A stretch of 64,000 bases of DNA, taken from assembly GCA_035456465.1 (NCBI GenBank), contig DATIDD010000018.1:72168-136167 (forward strand), in the 5' to 3' direction. Source of the DNA: DATHTC01 sp035456465 (GTDB lineage Bacteria > Actinomycetota > Thermoleophilia > Gaiellales > Gaiellaceae). Below the pieces are notes generated by a model, which did not search any database, had not been told where the DNA came from, and saw only the letters and a list, made by a program, of their open reading frames with translations. Below are positions 1-8,137 of this stretch, one piece after another (positions within the stretch are counted from its first letter, which is position 1; every line of letters begins with the position of its first letter). The translations under genes and the position numbers were made by a program.

Positions 1-1
1 C

Positions 2-496
2 CCCGAGGAGGCTCCCGGCGACTCGGCCGTCGAGACGGTTCGCGGGCTCGGCGACCGCAAGAACGAGCTCGTGCTCGAGCTGACTCGCCGGGACGGCGTG
101 GACACGTACGAGGGCTCGGTGCGGTACGTCCTGGCCGCTCGGGAGGCGGGGCTGCTCCGAGCGGTCGTGTCCGCGAGCGAGAACACGCGTGACGTGCTGG
201 CGGCGGCCGGCATCTCCGACCTGTTCGAGGTGCGGATCGACGGGGTCGTCGCGAGGGAGCGCGGGCTGAGCGGCAAGCCGGCACCCGACGCGTTTCTCGC
301 CGCTGCGGGTGCGCTGGGGGTGCCGCCCGAGCACGCAGCCGTGTTCGAGGACGCGCTCGCCGGGGTCGAGGCCGGTCGAGCGGGTCGCTTCGGCTTCGTG
401 GTCGGGGTCGACCGGGCCGGGCGGGCCGAGGCGCTGCTCCGGCACGGTGCCGACATCGTCGTCTCCGACCTCGCCGAGCTCCTCGAGCGCCCGTGA
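2..496 (+). CDS. HAD hydrolase, beta-phosphoglucomutase type (5' end missing)
   Basis: The gene runs in from the left edge, so its N-terminus, including the nucleophile Asp motif, lies outside the window. The visible part has the later HAD motifs: the motif II Ser in VVSASEN, the motif III Lys in SGKPAPDAFL and the acidic motif IV FEDALAGVEAG. The cap-domain stretch RGLGDRKNEL is typical of beta-phosphoglucomutases, which convert beta-glucose-1-phosphate to glucose-6-phosphate in the cytoplasm. Its stop overlaps the GTG of the GH65 phosphorylase by four bases (GTGA). That pairing is common, because GH65 enzymes release beta-glucose-1-phosphate. Substrate is inferred from family and neighbour. 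Confidence 0.85.
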   Translation, partial: PEEAPGDSAVETVRGLGDRKNELVLELTRRDGVDTYEGSVRYVLAAREAGLLRAVVSASENTRDVLAAAGISDLFEVRIDGVVARERGLSGKPAPDAFLAAAGALGVPPEHAAVFEDALAGVEAGRAGRFGFVVGVDRAGRAEALLRHGADIVVSDLAELLERP

Positions 497-2853
497 GCTC
501 GCAGCCGGTCTTCGCGGTCGAGCCCTGGTCGGTGCGCGAAACGAGGCTCGAGCTCGACCTCCTGGCCCGAACCGAGTCGCTCCTCGCGCTCGCCAACGGC
601 CACATCGGCCTGCGCGCGAACCTCGACGAGGGTGAGCCGTACGCGATTCCGGGGACGTACCTCAACTCGTTCTACGAGCTGCGGCCGCTGCCGTACGCCG
701 AGGCCGGCTACGGCTACCCGGAGTCGGGCCAGACGCTCGTCAACGTCACCAACGGGAAGATCATCCGCCTGCTCGTCGACGACGAGCCGTTCGACGTCCG
801 CTACGGCCAGCTGCTCGCCCACGAGCGCGTGCTCGACCTGCGGGCCGGCGTCCTCAGCCGTCGAGCGGAGTGGAGGTCGCCGGCCGGGGCGGCCGTGAGG
901 GTCTGCTCGACGCGCCTCGTGTCGTTCGTGCAGCGCTCCGCGGCCGCGATCCTGTACGAGGTCGAGCCGCTCGACGCGGCCCTTCGCGTGGTCGTGCAGT
1001 CGGAGCTCGTGGCCAACGAGCCGGGGCCGCCTCAGACGGACGACCCGAGGGCCGCCGCGGCGCTCGAGTCGCCGCTGCAGTCGAAGGACTTCTTCGACCT
1101 CGGAGCCCGGGTGGTGCTCGCCCACTCGACCAGGCGCAGCGGCCTGACCGTGGCGGCCGCCATGGATCATCTGGTCGAGGGCCCCGAGGGAACCGAGACC
1201 TTCGCCGAGAGCTCGGCGGACGTCGGCCGCGTCACCGTCGCCTCCGACCTCCAGCCGGGACAGCGGCTCCGCCTGATCAAGTTCCTGGCCTACGGGTGGT
1301 CGAGCCAGCGCTCCCTGCCCGCCCTCCGAGACCACGCCGTCGCGGCCCTCGCCGAGGCGCGACACACCGGCTGGGAGGGGCTCCTCGCCGGCCAGCGCGA
1401 CTACCTGGACGTCTTCTGGCAGGCGGCGGACGTCGAGCTCGAGGGCGACACGGAGCTCCAGCAGGCCGTTCGCTTCGCGCTCTTCCACACGCTCCAGGCC
1501 GGCGCGCGCGCCGAGGGACGCGCGATCGCCGCCAAGGGCCTGACAGGCCCGGGCTACGACGGCCACACGTTCTGGGACACCGAGCGATTCGTCTTGCCCG
1601 TCCTCACCTACACCGCGCCCCGCGCCGCCGCCGACGCGCTGCGCTGGCGGCACGAGACGCTCGACCTCGCCCGCGAGCGGGCCCGCCAGCTCGGCCTCGA
1701 CGGCGCGGCGTTCCCGTGGCGAACGATCCGCGGGCAGGAGGCATCCGGGTACTGGCCGGCAGGCACGGCCGCGTTCCACGTCGGCGCGGCGATCGCCGAC
1801 GCGGTCGCCCGGTACTACGCCGCGACGGGCGACGACGACTTCGAGCGCGAGGTCGGCCTCGAGCTGCTCGTCGAGACGGCGCGCCTGTGGCGCTCACTCG
1901 GCCATCACGACCCGCAGGGTCGCTTCCGCATCGACGGGGTCACAGGTCCCGACGAGTACAGCGCGATCGCGGACAACAACGTCTACACCAACCTCGTCGC
2001 CCAGTCGAACCTCGTCGCCGCCGCGGACGCCGTCGCGCGTCATCCACGCCACGCCGCCACGCTCGGCGCCGACTTCGAGGAGGCAGCGGCGTGGCGCGAC
2101 GCCGCGGGGGACATGGTCATCCCCTGGGACGAAGAGCTCGGCGTCCACCCGCAGTCGGAGGGGTTCACGAGCCACCAGGTCTGGGACTTCGATCGCACCG
2201 GGCCGGACCAGTACCCGCTGCTCCTGCACTTCCCGTACTTCGCGCTGTACCGCATGCAGGTCGTCAAGCAGGCCGATCTCGTGCTCGCGCTGCACTGGCG
2301 GGGCGATGCGTTCACCGCCGAGGAGAAGGCCAGGAACTTCGCCTACTACGAGGCGCTGACCGTTCGAGACTCGTCGCTCTCGGCGTGCACGCAGGCTGTG
2401 ATCGCCGCCGAGGTCGGGCACCTCGAGCTCGCGTACGACTACTTCGGCGAGGCCGCCCTCATGGACCTGCACGACCTCGCGGAGAACACCGCCAACGGCC
2501 TCCACATCGCTTCGCTCGCCGGCGCCTGGCTCGCGGTCGCGGCAGGCTTCGGCGGCATGCGCGACCACGCGGGGATCCTGACCTTCGCGCCGCGCCTCCC
2601 GAGCCGGCTGCAACGTCTCGCCTTCGGGCTCATCTTCCGCGGCACGCGGCTCCGGGTCGAGGTGACCCAGGCGCAGGCCACCTACGCGGCGCTCGACGGC
2701 CCTCCGCTCCGGATCGCCCATCACGGCAGGCCGATCACGGTCTCGGTGCGCCAGCCCACGACCCAGCCGATCCCGCCGCTCACGGCCGCCGGGCCCGCGC
2801 CGACACAGCCCCGCGGTCGGGCGCCCCAACGTCGCGGCATCGACGGCGGCTGA
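493..2853 (+). CDS. Glycoside hydrolase family 65 disaccharide phosphorylase
   Basis: A 786-residue protein of normal GH65 length (maltose, trehalose or kojibiose phosphorylase family). These enzymes split an alpha-glucosyl disaccharide with phosphate to give beta-glucose-1-phosphate. Residues 1-270 form the N-terminal beta-sandwich region, followed by the helical catalytic barrel. The general acid is predicted to be Glu488 in VTGPDEYS, and the KQAD stretch of the family follows further on. The GTG start overlaps the stop of the upstream beta-phosphoglucomutase-like gene, so the two are co-translated and the product can enter glycolysis. Which disaccharide is used cannot be read from the sequence. 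Confidence 0.9.
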   Translation: MSSQPVFAVEPWSVRETRLELDLLARTESLLALANGHIGLRANLDEGEPYAIPGTYLNSFYELRPLPYAEAGYGYPESGQTLVNVTNGKIIRLLVDDEPFDVRYGQLLAHERVLDLRAGVLSRRAEWRSPAGAAVRVCSTRLVSFVQRSAAAILYEVEPLDAALRVVVQSELVANEPGPPQTDDPRAAAALESPLQSKDFFDLGARVVLAHSTRRSGLTVAAAMDHLVEGPEGTETFAESSADVGRVTVASDLQPGQRLRLIKFLAYGWSSQRSLPALRDHAVAALAEARHTGWEGLLAGQRDYLDVFWQAADVELEGDTELQQAVRFALFHTLQAGARAEGRAIAAKGLTGPGYDGHTFWDTERFVLPVLTYTAPRAAADALRWRHETLDLARERARQLGLDGAAFPWRTIRGQEASGYWPAGTAAFHVGAAIADAVARYYAATGDDDFEREVGLELLVETARLWRSLGHHDPQGRFRIDGVTGPDEYSAIADNNVYTNLVAQSNLVAAADAVARHPRHAATLGADFEEAAAWRDAAGDMVIPWDEELGVHPQSEGFTSHQVWDFDRTGPDQYPLLLHFPYFALYRMQVVKQADLVLALHWRGDAFTAEEKARNFAYYEALTVRDSSLSACTQAVIAAEVGHLELAYDYFGEAALMDLHDLAENTANGLHIASLAGAWLAVAAGFGGMRDHAGILTFAPRLPSRLQRLAFGLIFRGTRLRVEVTQAQATYAALDGPPLRIAHHGRPITVSVRQPTTQPIPPLTAAGPAPTQPRGRAPQRRGIDGG

Positions 2854-2896
2854 CCGCGAGGACGCCTCGCCGCGCCTGGTCGGCCGGCGTGAGAAC

Positions 2897-3274
2897 ATGT
2901 GTTCGATGGACGCCCGATCCGCGCATGCCCAGCTCCAGCGCGCGATCGAGCGTCGCCACCTCCCGCTGGCCATGGCGGCGGCCCGCGACTGCCCGGAGCT
3001 CGCCCTCGGCGACGCGCTGGCGCTGACGCTGCTCGCCCTCGAGTCGAACCCGAAGCTCTACGACGCGCTGGCCGCCCGCTGGGCCGCCCGTTGGATCACC
3101 GAGAAGAAGGCCGACCTCGCCGAAGGGTCGCTCGTGGTGGCCGCGCTCCAGGCGATCCCCGGGACGGACGCGCGGGCCGGAGGCTTCGCCATCCTCGCCG
3201 TCGCCAGACGGCGGCACGAGCGCGACGTGGTCCGGACGCTCGAGTCGTGGCTCCGGTCGCCCAGGGCGGCATGA
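2897..3274 (+). CDS. Small helical protein of unknown function
   Basis: I do not recognise this 125-residue protein. It is Ala- and Leu-rich, looks all-helical and has no signal peptide or membrane segment. A second ATG lies three codons downstream (2906) and may be the real start; neither has a strong ribosome binding site. It follows the GH65 gene by 43 bases on the same strand and could be co-transcribed with it. Confidence 0.55.
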   Translation: MCSMDARSAHAQLQRAIERRHLPLAMAAARDCPELALGDALALTLLALESNPKLYDALAARWAARWITEKKADLAEGSLVVAALQAIPGTDARAGGFAILAVARRRHERDVVRTLESWLRSPRAA

Positions 3275-3548
3275 GGGGAGCCGCGGGGGGTGGGATTCGA
3301 GCCCGCCGCTGAAACGATCGTCGAGCGGCTCCGCAGAGTTGAACGCGCCTCCACGGAGTGTTATCAAGCGAGCGAACGCAGGCAGCGTGAGGCGCCGAAG
3401 TCCCGGCAACCTGCGGCTTGGCGCGCTTCTCCGTCCCGATCGCTGCAGCTCATCCGGCGAGAGGCTGGGATGGAATGGTCGACGATGCGCACGGATTCCT
3501 CGCTGAGCAGTCGCCCGAGCACTCCCTGAGCACCGTTCACGCGGCGTC
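3275..3548. other. Non-coding gap with tRNA-like fragment and SAM-riboswitch-like core
   Basis: No convincing gene is seen in these 274 bases. They hold a fragment matching the 3' end of the tRNA-Ser gene (3283-3304). At 3361-3411 there is TTATCAAG followed by GAAGTCCCGGCAACC, which resembles the first part of a SAM-I riboswitch core. I could not find the closing P1 strand or the later GGUGCCAA-type element, so the riboswitch reading is weak. Confidence 0.3.
3283..3304 (-). repeat. Partial copy of the tRNA-Ser 3' end (possible att site)
   Basis: Bases 3286-3300 (gggggtgggattcga) equal bases 7795-7809 inside the T-arm and acceptor end of tRNA-Ser(UGA). With one mismatch the match extends to 3304. 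The copy has the same orientation as the tRNA and lies beyond its 3' side, the geometry of an integration at a tRNA 3' end. T-arms are conserved among tRNAs, so a chance or other-tRNA origin is possible. No integrase lies between the copies. Confidence 0.4.
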
Positions 3549-6500
3549 GTGAGGAGGTTCACGCTCCCCGGCGGGCTCAAAGGCCCTCCGAGCGCGTGCT
3601 CGTGCGCCGAGAATCGCATCGACGTGTTCGCGGCCGGTGACGGGAACGGGGTCTGGCGCTGGGCCTGGGATGGAACAAGCTGGACTCCACCCCTGCCGCT
3701 TCCTCCCCAGGGCGCCATCCCGGGCGTCGGTGTCGGCGCCGTCTCCTCGAGGCCCGGGCGGGTGGAGGTGTTCGCGGCCGACTCCGCCACGCGCACGCCG
3801 GTCTGGTGGCGTGGAGATGGCGCGAGCTGGTCGACGGGACCGAGCCTCCCGGGAGGCGCCAACCTGCCTGCCGTCCCCGTCACGGCCGTCGCCACCTCAC
3901 CCGACTCGATCGACGTCTTCGCCGGCGGGCCGGGAAACACCCCCTGGTGGTGGCATTGGAACGGCACGCAGTGGTCGCCCCCGACGCCGCTCCCGGTCGG
4001 AGCGAACATCCCGGCCGAGCGGATCGCCGCTCTGGCTGCGCCCGGCCGTCTCGACGTGTTCGCGCCCGGAGCCGGCAACCACCTGTGGCATTGGCTGAAG
4101 GTGGGCGCACTGGCGTGGCGCGCACCCGTCGACCTGGGCGGGAACCTGCCCACCGAGGGCGTGAGCGCCGTCTCGTGGGGGCCGAACCGGATCGACGTGT
4201 TCGCCGCCTCCCGCGACCCCGGCAACCCCCTCCAGCACTGGTGGTCGGACGGCGGCGGCTTCTCGGGCCCGGAGACCCTCGGCGGCAGCCTCGCCTCTGG
4301 AACGGTGAGCGCCGTCTCGCATGCCGCGAACCGGCTCGACGTCTTCGGGGTCTCCCTCGACGGGCGGATCGCGCACTGGCTCTGGAACGGGCAGAGCTGG
4401 ACCGGCCCCGACTTCCACGCCGACGGCCTCCCCGCCGGTGACCTGAGCGCCGTCGTGCGCAAGCCGCACCGGCTCGCCGTGTTCCTCGCGGGCGCCGGGA
4501 ACACGCTGCTCCAATGGCCCGGCGGCGGGCTCGAGAACGCGACCTCGCAACCCTGGCGGAACTGGCCGACGAACCACGAGCGGAACCCCGTCGTGGGGCA
4601 CCTATGGCCCGACAGCCGCGAAGAGCTCGCGAGCATCGTCCGGGAAGCGGAGCGGCTCGGTCGTGGGGTGCGGGCGGTGGGCAGCGGGTGGTCGAACTCC
4701 GACGTGGCCGTGAGCCCCGGCTACGTCGTGGAGACGGACAAGCTCCGGAACGTCATCAGCCACGTGCTCGGGACGGCCCTGAACACGACCGGATCCGGGT
4801 TGCGCTCCCGGCTCGTCCACGTCGAGGCGGGGATGAAGCTGCACGAGCTCAACACGTACCTGGACGGCAAGGGGCTCGCCGTGAGGACGATGGGCGGGTC
4901 GAGCGGCCAGTCGGTCGCGGGCCTCGTGTCGACCAGTGCGCACGGCATGGACGTCGACCGCCCGCCGATCCCCGACATGGTCCGCGCGATCCACCTCGTC
5001 GGACCGGGCGGCGTCGAACACTGGATCGAGCCGAGCGCCGGGATCACGACCAGGGACGGGATCAAGGACGCGCTCGGTCTCGCCGACGAGAGCATCCACT
5101 ACGACGACGAGTGGTTCGACGCCGCGCTCGTGTCGGCGGGAAGCCTCGGGATCATCTACTCCCTCGTCGTCGAGGCCGTCCCCCAGTACGACTTGGTCGA
5201 AGCCCGCGAGGTGCTCGACTGGAGCGCGATGAAGGCCAGGTTGCGGGGCACCCCGCCGAGCCCGTTCGACGGCAACCGGAGCGTCCAGATCGTGGTCGAG
5301 CCGTACCCGCGCGGCGACGGCTCGCGGAACTGCTACCTCACGACGCGCACGGAGGCCCCGCCGACCGCGGCGCTGCCCGACTTGAGCCTCGAGGGATCCG
5401 TTCGGCAGGCGGTCTTCACTCCGGCGCTGCTGACCCTGCTCAGCCTCGACAGGGGCCTCGTGGACGACACCGTGTGGAACCTCACGAAGGAGGCGCAGCC
5501 GGTCCCCCCGCCACGTCCCCGGGGCTGGGGACACACCGTCATGGGGGCACCCGACCCTGGCCCGATCCGCGCCTTGGCCGTCGAGGTCGTGTTCGACGCC
5601 GACGACGGCAGCTACCTGGAGTTCGTGGACGCGGCGCTCCAGCTCCTCTACGACGCCTACTACGTGGAGCGACCGAGCCTCGGGTACCTCGGCTACCTCT
5701 CCCTTCGCTACCAGCAAGGATCGCGCGCCTACCTCTCGCCGCACCACGGCCACCGGCGCACCTGCACCGTGGAGTGCGCAGCCGTCTGGCGCGTCCCCGC
5801 CTACGCGGGCGCCTGGCCGGACACGCCGACCCTGCTCGCCCGCCTCGAGGCGGCAGGCCGGAGGTACGGCGGCATCCAGCACTGGGGCATGAACGACGCG
5901 CTCGACGCGCTCGACGTCGGGCGCGCGTACCCGCGCGCCGATGCGTGGCGCCGCGTTCGCTGGGAGCTCACGAAGGGCGGGACGATCACCACCTTCGACA
6001 GCGACTTCACGCGGCGCTGCGGGCTCTCGTCGCCGCCGTTTCTGGTCGGGCTCGCCGATTTCGACCGGGACGGCAAGACCGACCTCGCCTACTGGCGGCC
6101 GGGCGACGGCACGTGGCACGTGATCGGCAGCAAGGGTCGCACCAGACGGACGCAGCAATGGGGCGCGCCCGGGGACGTCCCGGTGCCGGGGGACTACGAC
6201 GGCGACGGCAAGACCGACCTCGCCGTCTGGCGTCCGAGCAACGGCACCTGGTACGTGATCGACAGCCGGAGCGGGAAGAAGCGGACGAAGCAGTGGGGCG
6301 AGCCCGGCGACGTCCCGGTGCCGGGCGACTACGACGGCGACGGCAGGACCGAGTTCGCGGTCTGGCGTCCGAGCAACGTCACCTGGTACGTGATCGGCAG
6401 CAAGGGCGGCAAGACGCGAGCGCAGAAGCTCGGCAAGCCCGGTGACATCCCGGTGCCGGGCGACTACGACGGCGACGGCAAGACCGAGCTCGCGGTCTGG

Positions 6501-6860
6501 CGCCCCCGCACCGGCACGTGGGTCGTGCTCACTGCAGGCGGAAGGAAGCGCACCCGGAAGTGGGGCGCTTCCGGTGACGTCCCGGTGCCGGGCGACTACG
6601 ACGGGGACGGCAAGACCGACCTCGCCTACTGGCGTCCGAGCGACGGCACCTGGAACGTGATCAACAGCAAGGGCGGCAAGACGCGAACGCAGAAGCTCGG
6701 CCTGCCCGGAGACATCCCGGTGCCGGGCGACTACGACGGCGACGGCAGGAGCGAGTTCGCGGTCTGGCGTCCCAGCAACGGCACCTGGTACGTGATGGAC
6801 AGCAAGGGTGGCAAGACACGAAGCCGGAAGTGGGGCCGCTTCGGTGACATCCCCGTCTAG
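3549..6860 (+). CDS. Seven-bladed lectin-like propeller / FAD-linked oxidase / FG-GAP repeat protein
   Basis: An 1103-residue three-part protein. Residues 1-335 hold seven repeats of the form RxDVFaxgxgN...HWxWdGxxW, expected to make a seven-bladed PLL-like (Photorhabdus lectin type) propeller. Residues 337-560 are a vanillyl-alcohol-oxidase-type FAD-binding domain (VRAVGSGWSNSD near 373, GGSSGQSVAG near 447). A substrate domain of sugar-lactone-oxidase or FAD-linked oxidase type follows to about 830. Residues 834-1103 carry six DxDGDG(K/R)T calcium-binding FG-GAP repeats with a 45-residue period. This looks like a carbohydrate-directed surface or secreted oxidase, but no signal peptide is present. 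The frame is closed by a TGA at 3504, so the N-terminus may be truncated or the GTG start wrong. Substrate unknown. Confidence 0.8.
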   Translation: MRRFTLPGGLKGPPSACSCAENRIDVFAAGDGNGVWRWAWDGTSWTPPLPLPPQGAIPGVGVGAVSSRPGRVEVFAADSATRTPVWWRGDGASWSTGPSLPGGANLPAVPVTAVATSPDSIDVFAGGPGNTPWWWHWNGTQWSPPTPLPVGANIPAERIAALAAPGRLDVFAPGAGNHLWHWLKVGALAWRAPVDLGGNLPTEGVSAVSWGPNRIDVFAASRDPGNPLQHWWSDGGGFSGPETLGGSLASGTVSAVSHAANRLDVFGVSLDGRIAHWLWNGQSWTGPDFHADGLPAGDLSAVVRKPHRLAVFLAGAGNTLLQWPGGGLENATSQPWRNWPTNHERNPVVGHLWPDSREELASIVREAERLGRGVRAVGSGWSNSDVAVSPGYVVETDKLRNVISHVLGTALNTTGSGLRSRLVHVEAGMKLHELNTYLDGKGLAVRTMGGSSGQSVAGLVSTSAHGMDVDRPPIPDMVRAIHLVGPGGVEHWIEPSAGITTRDGIKDALGLADESIHYDDEWFDAALVSAGSLGIIYSLVVEAVPQYDLVEAREVLDWSAMKARLRGTPPSPFDGNRSVQIVVEPYPRGDGSRNCYLTTRTEAPPTAALPDLSLEGSVRQAVFTPALLTLLSLDRGLVDDTVWNLTKEAQPVPPPRPRGWGHTVMGAPDPGPIRALAVEVVFDADDGSYLEFVDAALQLLYDAYYVERPSLGYLGYLSLRYQQGSRAYLSPHHGHRRTCTVECAAVWRVPAYAGAWPDTPTLLARLEAAGRRYGGIQHWGMNDALDALDVGRAYPRADAWRRVRWELTKGGTITTFDSDFTRRCGLSSPPFLVGLADFDRDGKTDLAYWRPGDGTWHVIGSKGRTRRTQQWGAPGDVPVPGDYDGDGKTDLAVWRPSNGTWYVIDSRSGKKRTKQWGEPGDVPVPGDYDGDGRTEFAVWRPSNVTWYVIGSKGGKTRAQKLGKPGDIPVPGDYDGDGKTELAVWRPRTGTWVVLTAGGRKRTRKWGASGDVPVPGDYDGDGKTDLAYWRPSDGTWNVINSKGGKTRTQKLGLPGDIPVPGDYDGDGRSEFAVWRPSNGTWYVMDSKGGKTRSRKWGRFGDIPV
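6049..6860 (+). repeat. Six tandem 135-bp FG-GAP coding repeats
   Basis: The 3' end of the oxidase gene consists of six direct repeats of about 135 bases, each with a gactacgacggcgacggca-type core (first copy diverged, near 6057; others near 6190, 6325, 6460, 6595 and 6730). Each encodes one DYDGDGKTDLAVWRP-type unit. The similarity at DNA level points to recent duplication or gene conversion. The gene stops at the GDIPV that would open a seventh unit. Confidence 0.85.
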
Positions 6861-6908
6861 ACGGAGCCTGCGCCGGACGGGGCACCCGGCCGACGCGAGC
6901 ACACCGAC

Positions 6909-7709
6909 ATGAATGACGCCGGCTGGCTGCTGATCACGACGGCGGTCTCGCTCGTCGCAGGCGCAGTCGCGGGCTGGGTGTCGTCTTGGCACGCGCGGCG
7001 CGAAGCCCGCAGGGAGCGCGTCAGGGAGGAGGTGCTGCGCTGGGCGAATCCGATCCGCAACGCGGTCCGGGGGCTCGAGTCCCGCCTCGGGAACATCCTG
7101 GAGCTCGATCTGTACAAGGCGCTCTCGGCTCGCTCGGCCGGCGTGGATCGAGCCGTCCATCCGGAGTGGGCCGTCTCGTACGAGTACGTGATGCCGAGCA
7201 CGCTCTTCCTCTTCGCCGAGTACTTCGCCTGGGTCCAGCTCCTGCGGGAATGGCTGAGCCTCGAGCTGTTCGAGTCCGAGCGGTCGCATCAGAGCTTCGT
7301 CGCTGCGACCTGGAAGGTGACGGACGCGCTCGGCCACTGGCCGCTGGAACCCGACACCGGCGAGGAGGACGACACCGGCGAGGGGAAGCTCGTCCTCGCG
7401 GGCATCGACGCTCAGGTCTTCGCCCTGCAGCAGCGTGCGATCGGCGAGCTCGTCATCGAGCGCGACCGGGAGCCCCCGCGGGTCCTCACGTATCGCGCGT
7501 TCCTGGATTCGCTGGACTCGGACCGGAGGTTCGCCTCCCTGATCGAGCCGCTGCGGTCGCTGTTGGAGAGTCTCGAGCCGGGAACGAAGCGGTGGCGCCG
7601 GCTCGAACGCACGAACATCGCGCTGAAGGAGCTGGAGAGCGAATGCCGCGCTCTGCTCCGCCTCGACGGCGAGTCGACCCGGATCGCCGCGGGGGCCGAG
7701 CCTCGTTGA
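6909..7709 (+). CDS. Single-pass membrane protein of unknown function
   Basis: I do not recognise this 266-residue protein. Residues 5-25 form one hydrophobic segment followed by an Arg-rich stretch (RREARRERVREE), so the bulk should face the cytoplasm. The rest is mixed helical with an acidic patch (EEDDTGEG) near residue 160. It lies 48 bases after the propeller/oxidase gene, in the same segment between the two tRNA-Ser-like repeats, so the two may have arrived together. The start ATG has no clear ribosome binding site. Confidence 0.55.
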   Translation: MNDAGWLLITTAVSLVAGAVAGWVSSWHARREARRERVREEVLRWANPIRNAVRGLESRLGNILELDLYKALSARSAGVDRAVHPEWAVSYEYVMPSTLFLFAEYFAWVQLLREWLSLELFESERSHQSFVAATWKVTDALGHWPLEPDTGEEDDTGEGKLVLAGIDAQVFALQQRAIGELVIERDREPPRVLTYRAFLDSLDSDRRFASLIEPLRSLLESLEPGTKRWRRLERTNIALKELESECRALLRLDGESTRIAAGAEPR

Positions 7710-7790
7710 GGCCCAATCCCGACCGTTGTCGGGCGGGACGCGACCGACGCAGACGGTGGGGTGGCCGCGCGCGAGTCCTGTCCGTGTGAG

Positions 7791-7877
7791 CGGCGGGGGT
7801 GGGATTCGAACCCACGGGGCGCTCTCGCGCCCGACGGTTTTCAAGACCGCCTCGTTAGACCACTCCGGCACCCCGCC
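7791..7877 (-). tRNA. tRNA-Ser(UGA)
   Basis: The minus strand folds as a class II tRNA: acceptor stem GGCGGGG/CCCCGCC, anticodon loop CTTGAAA with anticodon TGA, a long variable arm (GGGCGC/GCGCCC), T-arm GTGGG-TTCGAAT-CCCAC and discriminator G73. No CCA is encoded. The T-arm and acceptor end are partly duplicated at 3283-3304. Confidence 0.95.
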
Positions 7878-8085
7878 GTCGCGCGATGAGGCTAGCCCAG
7901 GGAGGCTGAAGGAGTGGCGCGTGGGGAAACCATCGGTCCCCCCGACGAAGACTGCCCCAGCACCCCGCCGAATCAGCTATGCAAGCCGATCCGCGGTCTC
8001 CGCCTCCACCGGCTCGCTCGCGCGACCGGCGCCGTGCCGATCCGGGCCGCCTGTGCCCGGTCCTCGCCCAGGTGTGCCACCCGGC

Positions 8086-8119
8086 GCGAGGAGGGGCGGC
8101 CCGCAATGCCCCTCCTCGC
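8086..8119 (-). terminator. Hairpin terminator after the Asp-box protein gene
   Basis: A perfect 12-bp stem (GCGAGGAGGGGC with GCCCCTCCTCGC) and a 10-base loop lies 19 bases beyond the stop of the minus-strand gene. There is no U-tract, as is usual in GC-rich actinobacteria. The rest of 7878-8137 shows no gene. Confidence 0.6.
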
Positions 8120-8137
8120 CGGTTCTGGTGGTGCGGG

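Noticed and set aside
2780..4636. A 618-codon open frame on the minus strand opposite the propeller domain, and a 1089-codon one at 4602-7871
   Set aside because: They mirror the GC-rich codon pattern of the plus-strand gene, have no recognisable domain, and the longer one runs through tRNA-Ser. They are shadows.
6049..6860. Regular 135-base repeats as a CRISPR array
   Set aside because: The repeats have no unique spacers of constant length and encode in-frame FG-GAP units. No cas genes are present.
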